Assembly (NCBI GenBank): GCA_963701385.1
Contig: CAVOZW010000010.1
Location: 1 to 64,000 of the forward strand
Reading direction: 5' to 3'
Length of the DNA stretch: 64,000 nucleotides
From: B30-G6 sp963701385
GTDB lineage: Bacteria > Desulfobacterota > Desulfobacteria > Desulfobacterales > B30-G6
The position numbers and the translations under genes were made by a program. Shown piece after piece: positions 35,314 to 43,392 of this stretch. Each line of letters starts with the position of its first letter. Position 1 is the first letter of the stretch. A model generated the notes under the pieces. It was not told the origin of the DNA, made no database searches, and was given only the letters and a program-made list of their open reading frames with translations.

Positions 35314-36753
35314 ATGAGCACGATACTGATTATTGACGACGACGACCAGCTTCGCAAAAGTTTTCGTAAACTTTTATCCGAAGAAGGCTACAGGGCTGAA
35401 GGTGCCGCCTCGGGCGAAGCGGGTCTTGAAATCGTTCACAGGCAATCGCCAGACCTGGTCATTGTCGACGTGCGGCTGCCGGGAATGAATGGCCTGCAAA
35501 CGTTTGAAGCCATACATGCGCATGATCCCAAGCTTCCCGTCATTATCATGACCGCCTACGGGACCACCGAAACCGCAATTCAAGCCACCAAAATGGGTGC
35601 TTTTGATTATGTTCTGAAGCCGTTTGAAATACCCAGCATGCTGGTGGTCATCAACCAGGCCCTGGAAGCAGGCCGATTTATGCGCACACCGATCCCGATG
35701 GATGTGTCACCGGATGAAGCAGCCAAAGAAGCGATCGTCGGTCGCAGCAACGCCATGCAGGATGTTTACAAGGCCATCGGACGGGTCTCAATGGCCGACG
35801 CCACCATACTGATTCGGGGAGCGTCCGGAACTGGCAAAGAGCTGGTGGCCAGGGCCATCTATCAGCACAGCCTGCGGGCTGAAAAGCCCTTTCTGGTGAT
35901 CAACTGCGTGGCCATTCCGGAAAATCTTCTGGAAAGCGAACTGTTCGGATATGAAAAAGGCGCGTTTACCGGTGCTGTCCACCGCCGGGTGGGCAAAATA
36001 GAGCAAGCCAGTGGCGGCACTGTTTTTCTGGACGAGATCGGTGACATGCCCTTCAACATTCAGGCCAAAATACTGCGTTTGCTGCAGGAGAGAAGTATCG
36101 AGCGCCTGGGAGGCCGTCAGACCATAGCGGTGGATGTTCGTATTCTGGCGGCTACCAATCGCGACCTGGAGACCGCCCTGGCGGAAGGCCGGTTCCGTGA
36201 AGACCTTTACTACCGGCTTAAGGTGGTGACGATATCGCTGCCGCCCCTGTGCGAACGTCGGGACGACATTCCCTTGTTAACGGCCTTTTTTCTGTCTCGA
36301 TATGCAGCCGAGCTGGGCATAGACAATCCCGGAATTACGCGAGAAGCCGGTGCCTGCCTGAACAACCATCTATGGCCGGGCAATGTTCGCGAACTGGCCA
36401 ATACCATTCAAAAAGCCTTGATTTTCAGTCGCGGAGCACCTATCCAGGCGCAGGATGTTACGCATGCCCTGAGCGATGAAAAAGGTGTCAGGCCTTCTGA
36501 TCCGCAGGCGGCCGAAGATGTCATTCGGCACTGGATGCGCAGAACGATAAGCTCGGAATCCGAAACACACAGCTTTGAAAAGATCATGGATCATTTTGCC
36601 GGCCTCCTGGTCAGCGAGGCCCTGAACCTGACCGGTGGCAACCGTTCACAGGCGGCCAGTCTGCTCGGGCTCTCCCGTCCCACCTTACATTCCAAAATAG
36701 AAAAATACGGACTCAGGTTAAAAACAACCGTCGATGAAGAAGACCGGGCGTAA
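35314..36753 (+). CDS. Sigma-54-dependent response regulator (REC-AAA+-Fis), operon 2
   Basis: The ATG at 35314 (MSTILIIDDDDQ) follows AGGAAGC. The 479-residue NtrC-type activator has a receiver with D52 (IVDVRLPGMNG), T of MTAYG and K of LKPFE. An AAA+ domain follows with Walker A GASGTGKE, GAFTGA and a glutamate-aspartate Walker B (VFLDEIGDM). The C-terminal Fis-type helix reads GGNRSQAASLLGLSRPTLHS. It should bind an upstream palindrome and open sigma-54 promoters. It is the last gene of operon 2. The palindrome shared by the operon 2 and operon 3 promoters is a candidate site for it or its counterpart at 44915. Confidence 0.94.
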   Translation: MSTILIIDDDDQLRKSFRKLLSEEGYRAEGAASGEAGLEIVHRQSPDLVIVDVRLPGMNGLQTFEAIHAHDPKLPVIIMTAYGTTETAIQATKMGAFDYVLKPFEIPSMLVVINQALEAGRFMRTPIPMDVSPDEAAKEAIVGRSNAMQDVYKAIGRVSMADATILIRGASGTGKELVARAIYQHSLRAEKPFLVINCVAIPENLLESELFGYEKGAFTGAVHRRVGKIEQASGGTVFLDEIGDMPFNIQAKILRLLQERSIERLGGRQTIAVDVRILAATNRDLETALAEGRFREDLYYRLKVVTISLPPLCERRDDIPLLTAFFLSRYAAELGIDNPGITREAGACLNNHLWPGNVRELANTIQKALIFSRGAPIQAQDVTHALSDEKGVRPSDPQAAEDVIRHWMRRTISSESETHSFEKIMDHFAGLLVSEALNLTGGNRSQAASLLGLSRPTLHSKIEKYGLRLKTTVDEEDRA

Positions 36754-37110
36754 CTTTTTGAGCTCGTGGATAGCTTCCATCTATGGAAAAGACAGCCTGA
36801 CTGGTATATACCGCAACAGCGTGCGCATTCCCCGTGGGTTCTGCCATTGGGCAGAACATTCCCCGCAGCTTGCTGCGAGATTCTTCAATCTTGACTCCCA
36901 GCTTGTTTAAGACCTGTTCTATTTCAGCTCACGATTTTTTTTTACAACATGTAAAAAAAATCGACACGCGATCATTTTTGCCAGGTTTTGTTTATTTGGT
37001 TTGGAATTAAAATCATTTTTATTTCAGCTAGTTAATAGCTCCTGTCAAATTTTGAGTCGATGGCATAGAGCTTGCTCTGTGAATAAGCATTTGGCTTCAG
37101 CGAGAAATTG
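36754..37110 (+). promoter_or_regulatory. REP-like repeat (copy e) and sigma-54 promoter of operon 3
   Basis: The first part (about 36809-36890) is a REP-like repeat (CCGCAACAGCGTGCGCATTC, then a GGTTCTGCCATTGGGCAGAA hairpin and CCCCGCAGCTTGCTGCGAG). Then TTTTTTTTACA-ACA-TGTAAAAAAAA (36936-36960) forms a perfect palindrome centred 114 bp upstream of the GG of TGGCAT (37061-37066). Five bases later comes TTGCT (37072-37076). The palindrome matches that of operon 2. Confidence 0.85.
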
Positions 37111-37533
37111 ATGAACATGGATTTTACGATACTAATCGCCGATCGAAATCGAAATGTGCGCAACCTTCTTCAGCGCGAGATGACTTCGGCGGGCTACCGA
37201 GTCCGCCTGGCAGAAAATGCCCGTGAAGTGATCAAATGGACATTCCATCATGAACCGCTGGATCTGATCATACTGGACCCGGATCTTCCCGATGCGTATG
37301 ATTCGGGGCTATTGGGTGTCGTTCTAGATCGTGTTCCAGCGCTGCCGGTGATTGTTCACACCCACCTTTCAGATTACAAGCCTGAATCAAACGGCAGGCA
37401 GAACGTTATTTTTGTGGAAAAAAGAGACACCAGTGTTGAGCGTTTGAAACAGGTGGTCTTGGAAGCCCTGATAGACGATCATCTCCGCCCTCTGGGGAAG
37501 GGTCACAATGATAAGCGCCTGGTAAACCCGTAA
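37111..37533 (+). CDS. Divergent stand-alone receiver, first gene of operon 3
   Basis: The 140-residue protein (ATG 37111; a second ATG two codons on) has receiver length and fold pattern, but the sequence is atypical. The acidic pocket is ADRNR instead of DDE, while the phospho-acceptor aspartate (D56, IILDPDLP) remains. The conserved T is present as HTHLS and a lysine is at VEKRD with arginine replacing proline. So it may be phosphorylated weakly. It heads operon 3 in the same position where operon 1 has a fully degenerate receiver. Confidence 0.75.
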   Translation: MNMDFTILIADRNRNVRNLLQREMTSAGYRVRLAENAREVIKWTFHHEPLDLIILDPDLPDAYDSGLLGVVLDRVPALPVIVHTHLSDYKPESNGRQNVIFVEKRDTSVERLKQVVLEALIDDHLRPLGKGHNDKRLVNP

Positions 37534-37554
37534 GTTCGGAATTCAGTCAAAACA

Positions 37555-39294
37555 ATGAAGCAAAATCCATATGCAGGCTTAAAAAAAACACTGCTTGCCA
37601 GCATGATCCTGGTGCCGTTGGTCCCCTTTATCCTGGCATTGGGCATCGGGTATTATCATTTCACCGGGTCGTTGGAAAACAGCACCATCGCCAGTATCCA
37701 GCGAATTGTCCATGACCATCGACAGATGCTTACATCCTTTTTGAATGAGAGAAAGGCCGATCTGGAATTTATCCTCAACGCCTACAGCTACGAAGCGTTG
37801 AGCAGCCCGGCCGAGCTGAAACGTATTTTCGAAAATCTTCAAAAAGAATCCAGTGCCTTTGTGGATCTCGGCGTTTTCGATGCAAACGGTCTGCATGTTG
37901 CCTACCACGGGCCTTATCACCTCTCGGGTAAGGCGTACGACCAGGCCCCCTGGTTCAATGCGGTACTGAAAGACGGGTTCTATATCAGCAACGTTTTTCT
38001 CGGTTACCGTCAGGTACCCCATTTTGTGGTTGCCATTGCCAGGCAAAATCAGGAGCGCCAGTGGGTTATCCGTGCCACCATCGACACCCAGGTATTTAAC
38101 GATCTGGTAAAAAAGGTCCATATCGGTGAAACCGGTGAAGCCTATCTGCTGGACGCCAAAGGGGTCTATCAAACAAATAGGCGCTCGGGCGGCGCATTGA
38201 TGGAAATGGACCCTGATCGTTCCATATACGGCCCCGTTCATGACGGCATTCAGACCTTTGTAGATGTTGACACCCATGGCAAATCCTTTCTCTATGCCAC
38301 TACCTGGTTGAAAGACGACAACTGGCTGCTGGTGGTTCGACAGGAAAAGGCAGATGCCTTCAAAGCCTTGCGCCAGGCCACATATCTGATCTTTCTCATC
38401 AGTGTTTTAGGTGGCATCGCCATTATTGCCATTGCCATATTTCTGACGGATCGCATTATCCGACGCCTGGAGGGTATGGATCAGGAAAAAGATCAGTTGG
38501 GTGAACAGCTCTTCCGGGCCGGACGGCTGGCGGAAATAGGAGAAATGGCTTCCGGATTTGCCCATGAAATCAACAACCCCCTTCAGATCATCAAAAGTGA
38601 GTATGCTCTGATTGAGATGATTTTTACCGATTTAAAAGAGAGGGGCGACATAAAGAAATCGGACGATCTAACGGACCTGGAGGATTCCATCGATCAGATC
38701 AAGTTACAGGTGGATCGATGTGCGGATATCACCCAGGCCATCCTTCAATTCGGGCGCAAGGATGCGTCTGTTGTCAAAGATATCGATCTTAAGGTGTTCA
38801 TCCCTGACGTCATCGCCATGGTGGCCAATCGAGCCGGCGTGCACGGGATCGCTATCGAGCACGAAATTTCCGAAGTGCATTCGAAGGTTTATGGAGATAT
38901 CCGCCACCTTCAACAGGTATGGGTGAACCTCTTGAACAACGCCATCGATGCCGTCATTGCCAGACACGGGTCATCCGGAGGCCTTGTGCGGATCGAATCG
39001 GGCCAGGCAGAAAACGGGTTTGTCGAAATGAAGCTTCGCGACAATGGCAGCGGTATCAGTTCCGAAAATTCAAAGAAGCTGTTTACGCCCTTTTTCACCA
39101 CCAAACCGGTCGGCAAAGGCACGGGGCTAGGTCTTTCGGTATGCTATGGCATCATCGATAAAATGGGCGGCAGCATAGCGGTTGATAGCCAGGAGGGCGT
39201 CGGTACCACATTTACTATCCGGCTGCCGTTTACCAACCAATCACTTCAACAAGGAGTCAACGATGGAGGCAATGAAAATAATGCTGGTGGATGA
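37555..39294 (+). CDS. Cache-domain sensor histidine kinase (operon 3)
   Basis: The 579-residue protein has membrane helices at about 13-34 and 276-298 flanking a double-Cache sensor (WFNAVLKDGFYISNVFLGYR). HisKA follows with H337 in GFAHEINNP, then HATPase (DNGSGISSENS, GTGLGLSVCYG). It is a third paralogue of the kinases at 24747 and 28191. Its last 32 bases overlap the start of the next receiver, so the pair is translationally coupled. Confidence 0.93.
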   Translation: MKQNPYAGLKKTLLASMILVPLVPFILALGIGYYHFTGSLENSTIASIQRIVHDHRQMLTSFLNERKADLEFILNAYSYEALSSPAELKRIFENLQKESSAFVDLGVFDANGLHVAYHGPYHLSGKAYDQAPWFNAVLKDGFYISNVFLGYRQVPHFVVAIARQNQERQWVIRATIDTQVFNDLVKKVHIGETGEAYLLDAKGVYQTNRRSGGALMEMDPDRSIYGPVHDGIQTFVDVDTHGKSFLYATTWLKDDNWLLVVRQEKADAFKALRQATYLIFLISVLGGIAIIAIAIFLTDRIIRRLEGMDQEKDQLGEQLFRAGRLAEIGEMASGFAHEINNPLQIIKSEYALIEMIFTDLKERGDIKKSDDLTDLEDSIDQIKLQVDRCADITQAILQFGRKDASVVKDIDLKVFIPDVIAMVANRAGVHGIAIEHEISEVHSKVYGDIRHLQQVWVNLLNNAIDAVIARHGSSGGLVRIESGQAENGFVEMKLRDNGSGISSENSKKLFTPFFTTKPVGKGTGLGLSVCYGIIDKMGGSIAVDSQEGVGTTFTIRLPFTNQSLQQGVNDGGNENNAGG

Positions 39295-39724
39295 CGAAGA
39301 ACGATTTCTTTCCACCACCCAAAAACTGCTGACCAGGAAAGGGATCGAGGTTGTTACAGCCCCCGGCGGGGCGGAGGCACTGGAAATGCTGCGCAAGAAG
39401 CACGTCCATGTGGTCATTCTGGATGTCAAAATGCCCGGCATGGACGGCAACGAAACCTTAAAGGCAATAAAAATTGAGTTCCCCCTGGTGGAGGTGATCA
39501 TGCTGACCGGGCATGCCACCGTGGAATCGGCTATAGACGGATTAAAGAACGGCGCCACAGACTATCTGATGAAACCGACGGAGATCGACGACCTGCTGGC
39601 AAAGGCAAGAGAGGCTTTCCAGAAAAGAATGCGAATGGAAGAAAAGATACACATGGCGCAATCGCGCAGTTACATGAAATCACCCCGGGAAATTTTGAAG
39701 CAGACTGAAAAACCCGAACGATGA
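39263..39724 (+). CDS. Stand-alone receiver, overlapping the Cache kinase
   Basis: The ATG at 39263 (MEAMKIMLVDDE) follows AAGGAG and lies inside the end of the kinase gene; an ATG at 39272 is a possible alternative. The 153-residue protein has DDE, D54 in ILDVKMPGMDG, T of LTGH and K of MKPTE, with a charged tail of about 30 residues. It precedes the third SLC13 gene, repeating the receiver, kinase, receiver, permease order of operon 2. Confidence 0.92.
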   Translation: MEAMKIMLVDDEERFLSTTQKLLTRKGIEVVTAPGGAEALEMLRKKHVHVVILDVKMPGMDGNETLKAIKIEFPLVEVIMLTGHATVESAIDGLKNGATDYLMKPTEIDDLLAKAREAFQKRMRMEEKIHMAQSRSYMKSPREILKQTEKPER

Positions 39725-39764
39725 TACGAACGTTTGACTGGTGAGCAGTGAGGAACATGGTGTC

Positions 39765-41618
39765 ATGACAGAAAAGACAAAGAAAAAAGCGACCGGATAC
39801 GATAAATACGTAAACTGGAAAATCTTCATTATTCCGATAATCCTATTGTTTGTGATTTTGTTCATGCCAACGCCTTACGGAATGAAGGACGTGGGGATGG
39901 AATACAAGCTAGGACCCACGGCTGCAGTTAATTTTATCACCCAATCATTTTTCAATAAAAAGAGTGTGGATGCGGAACAATGGGAACTTGTCTGCGCCCA
40001 GATCATGGAACAGAACGTTCAGATGGGGGCACTGGGCAGAAGAAGTTTTTTGAACCGTGATCTGTCATGGGTCAAGGGCAACAAAATCCCCGTGGACAGG
40101 GAGAATTTCGATAGAGCCAGGACGTTCGTGGAGAATAAGGTCAGCAACGAGACCTATCTGGATATTGCCCAAAAAGCGCTGACCTTGCGCAAGGAAGGCC
40201 TCAAATACGAAGAACTGTCCGACAGGGACAGAAAATCAGCGGACCAGGGTGCCTGGGCCATCAAGGTGGCCATGGCCATGGTTGTTTTCGTGGTAATCTG
40301 CTTTTTGACGGAGTGTATTCCGCTGCCCGGCGTGGCGTTTTGTATCGGGCTGCTGCTGGTCTTTACCGGCGTGGTGTCCCGCAAGGAAGTCACCATGCTT
40401 TACTGGGACGATGCGGTCTGGTTTATCATGGGCAGTCTCATGTTTGCCGCAGCCTTTGTCAAGACCGGTGTGGACAAGCGGATCTGCCTGATGATGTTTC
40501 GCAAACTGGCGGTGCCCAACGTACGCTGGATTACGCTGATCTTTTTTGTGATCATCAGCCCCCTGGCGGCTTTTATTTCCGACCACGCCCTGGCCGCCAT
40601 GTTTCTGCCCATCGGCATGCTGCTGTACCAGAACAGTCTGACCCGTGACATCCCGGAGGATCCCGAGCTTGGCAAAATGATCATGATCACCATCGCCATG
40701 GCCTGCAACATCGGTGGCCCGGGGGCCCCTTCCGGCGGTGCCCGCAATGTCATCATGATGACCTATCTCAACGACATGTTCGGCATGGATATCGGCTATA
40801 TCCAGTGGATCAGCTATTGTTTCCCCTTTGTGATCATCATGATCCCCCTCACCTGGTTTACCATCAACCTTCGATTCAAGCCCCAGATCACCTCCCTGGC
40901 ACCGGCCATGAACCAGTTGAAGTTTGAAATCGACAAAATGGGCGCCTGGAACCGCAAGCAGATCGTGGCCATTATTATCTTTGTTGTGATGCTATTTGGC
41001 TGGTTTACCGAAAAAACCTTTTATGACATGGGCTGGCTGCCGGTGCGTCTGGGCATCGGTGTCATCGCCATGGCCGGGGCCATTGCCTATTTGTTTGCCG
41101 GGATCACCAACTGGCGCGATTACCAGGAAAAAGTGGATTGGGGTGTGATTTGGCTCTATGCCGGCGCCATGATTTTCGGACGGGTATTGGACAGTTCGGG
41201 CGCGGCATACTGGATCGCCAGAAGCGCCCTGGAATTGGTGGCGCCTCTCGGCATCGACTCTGGTCTGCCGCTGCTGGCAGCTTCGAGCGGTCTGACGGCC
41301 ATTGTCACCAACCTGATGGCCGACGGTCCGGCCGCCGCCGCGGTAGGCCCGGTCACCCTGAACATGGCCGGGCTGGCCCATCCGGGCACCATGTATCTGC
41401 CGTTCATGGCCATGGTCACGGCCATCTCGTCTTCCTTTGCCTACTGCATGGTGATCGGCACACCCCCCAACGCCATCGTCTATGCCAGCGGTTATCTCGA
41501 ACCCAAGGACTTTCTGCGTGTCGGTATACCCATCTGGATCTTGTCTCAGGTCTTGCTGATGCTTCTGGTCCTGGTTTTCTGGCAACTACTGGGATTCGGC
41601 GATTTGCCTGGTTTCTAA
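39765..41618 (+). CDS. SLC13/DASS-type anion permease (operon 3) with extra soluble insert
   Basis: The ATG at 39765 follows GAGGA; a GTG at 39741 is less likely. The 617-residue protein has one N-terminal helix (about 20-38), then about 125 soluble residues rich in charged helices (40-165), then about 11 helices. Family segments are GGPGAPSGGARNVIMM and IGTPPNAIVYASGYL. The SNT positions read SDHAL and ADGPA, again unlike canonical members and its two paralogues. The insert between helix 1 and the core is a possible docking site for the co-encoded receivers; that is speculation. Two membrane-protein genes follow in the same transcript. Confidence 0.87.
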   Translation: MTEKTKKKATGYDKYVNWKIFIIPIILLFVILFMPTPYGMKDVGMEYKLGPTAAVNFITQSFFNKKSVDAEQWELVCAQIMEQNVQMGALGRRSFLNRDLSWVKGNKIPVDRENFDRARTFVENKVSNETYLDIAQKALTLRKEGLKYEELSDRDRKSADQGAWAIKVAMAMVVFVVICFLTECIPLPGVAFCIGLLLVFTGVVSRKEVTMLYWDDAVWFIMGSLMFAAAFVKTGVDKRICLMMFRKLAVPNVRWITLIFFVIISPLAAFISDHALAAMFLPIGMLLYQNSLTRDIPEDPELGKMIMITIAMACNIGGPGAPSGGARNVIMMTYLNDMFGMDIGYIQWISYCFPFVIIMIPLTWFTINLRFKPQITSLAPAMNQLKFEIDKMGAWNRKQIVAIIIFVVMLFGWFTEKTFYDMGWLPVRLGIGVIAMAGAIAYLFAGITNWRDYQEKVDWGVIWLYAGAMIFGRVLDSSGAAYWIARSALELVAPLGIDSGLPLLAASSGLTAIVTNLMADGPAAAAVGPVTLNMAGLAHPGTMYLPFMAMVTAISSSFAYCMVIGTPPNAIVYASGYLEPKDFLRVGIPIWILSQVLLMLLVLVFWQLLGFGDLPGF

Positions 41619-41642
41619 GCGCGTCTGAAAGGAGATGGGAGC

Positions 41643-41810
41643 ATGAAACAACCCAAGGGAGACCGCATGGATCAACAGACAGGTAATATCCTGCACTATC
41701 GGAATGGCCGGCTATACTTCAGCAAAGATACGGAGCGCAAGTTCTTTTTTGTCCTGACCGTCATGATGCTGTTGGCAGGGGCAGGCTTCAAACTGGGGGT
41801 TTGGCAATGA
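41643..41810 (+). CDS. Small single-span membrane protein
   Basis: A 55-codon gene starts at ATG 41643 after AAAGGAGATGGGAGC and ends in TGA at 41808-41810, overlapping the next ATG at 41807 (ATGA). The product has a polar N-terminus (RLYFSKDTERK) and one membrane helix near the C-terminus (FFFVLTVMMLLAGAGF). I do not recognise a family. Strong ribosome site, coupling and position behind the permease argue that it is real, perhaps an accessory subunit of the transporter. Confidence 0.7.
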   Translation: MKQPKGDRMDQQTGNILHYRNGRLYFSKDTERKFFFVLTVMMLLAGAGFKLGVWQ

Positions 41811-42343
41811 TAACCGGAGAAGCAAAGCGAAGGGACAAATTTTCACTGCGCTTTTACGCGCAGACCGTTTTCAGTATCATGGGACATCCACGCAAATTTT
41901 TTAGCGAGCTGCCCTCGACCGGCAGTATGACCCAAGCCTTGGGTTTTCTAATCCTATCGGCTGTTTTTTTCAGCTTTGCGAGCCTGATGAACACCAATCT
42001 TCAAGGTTTTTTTGTTGCCGGCGGTATCCACATGTTCAACGCCGTGGGCATGGTCTTTATTATGGCAGGGCTGGGGTATGTTGTCATGGTGCTGAGCGTT
42101 GGACGCAAGGTTCGGTTTTCCAGACTGTTCAGTATCTATGCTCTCTGCTCCGGTGTCACCTTGCTGGTTTCCTGGGTGCCCTATGTCGTAATATTTACCG
42201 AACCTTGGAAATGGTGGCTGATTGGAACCGGAATAACCAAAGGATGCGGTTTATCGTATAAGGAGACCCTGTTGATCGTGGCAATCTCCCTGACCATCTG
42301 GGTGCTTTTTTTCTGGTCGTTAATCCCGATCATCACCCGTTAG
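41807..42343 (+). CDS. Yip1-like multi-span membrane protein
   Basis: The ATG at 41807 overlaps the upstream stop. The 178-residue protein has a short cytoplasmic N-terminus ending in a PRKFFSELPSTGSMTQALGF segment, then about five membrane helices. That start and topology resemble the bacterial Yip1-domain (DUF1282-like) proteins, whose role is unknown. It is encoded between the SLC13 permease and a receiver-CBS regulator, inside operon 3. Confidence 0.65.
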   Translation: MITGEAKRRDKFSLRFYAQTVFSIMGHPRKFFSELPSTGSMTQALGFLILSAVFFSFASLMNTNLQGFFVAGGIHMFNAVGMVFIMAGLGYVVMVLSVGRKVRFSRLFSIYALCSGVTLLVSWVPYVVIFTEPWKWWLIGTGITKGCGLSYKETLLIVAISLTIWVLFFWSLIPIITR

Positions 42344-42386
42344 GGCAAAACTGCCGGGATAAACATAATAAAAGGAAGAAAACGAA

Positions 42387-43292
42387 ATGAGTCGAAAAAT
42401 AAAAGTATTGATGGTGGATGACGAGGTTCAATTCCGGACCACAACAGAGCGGATTTTAGCCCGTAAAGGATTTGAAACCATTCTGGCCGGAAGCGGTCAG
42501 GAAGCCATTGAGAAACTGGATCAACACCCTGATGTGGTCGTTCTGGACATCAAAATGCCCGGCATGGATGGGCACCAAGCCTTGGCGGAGATTAAGAGGC
42601 GTTTGCCGGATGCGCAGGTGATCATGCTTACCGGACACGCCGCCCTCCCGTCGGCCAAAGAGGCCCGTGCAAAGGGAGCTTTCGATTATTTGACCAAACC
42701 CTGCAATATCGACATTCTGGCGGCTAAAATCGAAGATGCTTACCAGTATGGCAAAGCGCCGGATACGTTTGAAGAAAAAAGAGTCATGGGGGTCATGGTG
42801 CCGTTTCAAGAATACACCACCGTCAGTGCCGACGAAAGCGTTCGCGATGCCATCTTGAAGCTGAAGGCTTCCTTTACTGCCAAGGTTTCCACCAGCCGAC
42901 TGATGGAGACCGGCCATCGTTCCGTTTTGGTGATGGATGACCATGATACGGTCCAGGGTATTCTGGCGATCCGGGATTTGCTCGAACTGGTACTGCCGTC
43001 CTATTTGACGGCCCCCAAGCCTTCCATGGCCGACAGCATCGAGTACTCCCCCATGTTCTGGCAGGGGATGTTCATCAAGGAAATAAAACAAAAGTCGGAA
43101 ATCAGAATCGAGGAGGTCATGTCGCCGGCACCGTTGACAATCCAAGGAAACGCCAGCCTGATGGAAGCGGCCTATATGATGGTTCAAAACAATGCGCGCC
43201 GCTTGGTCGTGGAAATTACCGGAAAGGTCGTCGGCATCATACGTGAGCAGGATCTGTTCTTCGAGATGGAGAAAATACTCAGGGAGACCTAA
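42387..43292 (+). CDS. Receiver-CBS fusion response regulator (operon 3)
   Basis: Residues 1-125 are a complete receiver (DDE at 11-13, D54 in VLDIKMPGMDG, T of LTGH, K of TKPCN). From about 133 (VMGVMVPFQEYTTVS) to the end are two CBS motifs of the same type as 18355 and 20717, the second ending VVEITGKVVGIIREQDLF. The VMVP motif and central spacer are conserved in all three. There is no DNA-binding domain. It would combine phosphorylation with adenine-nucleotide sensing next to a permease. Confidence 0.88.
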   Translation: MSRKIKVLMVDDEVQFRTTTERILARKGFETILAGSGQEAIEKLDQHPDVVVLDIKMPGMDGHQALAEIKRRLPDAQVIMLTGHAALPSAKEARAKGAFDYLTKPCNIDILAAKIEDAYQYGKAPDTFEEKRVMGVMVPFQEYTTVSADESVRDAILKLKASFTAKVSTSRLMETGHRSVLVMDDHDTVQGILAIRDLLELVLPSYLTAPKPSMADSIEYSPMFWQGMFIKEIKQKSEIRIEEVMSPAPLTIQGNASLMEAAYMMVQNNARRLVVEITGKVVGIIREQDLFFEMEKILRET

Positions 43293-43392
43293 GCGCCCAA
43301 TGACAATGGGGCTGGTTGAAAAATGGCATTTCACAGGCTAGAAAAAATCACCGCCAACGCCGGGCAACCAAGAGCTTATCAGAGGCAAGAGA

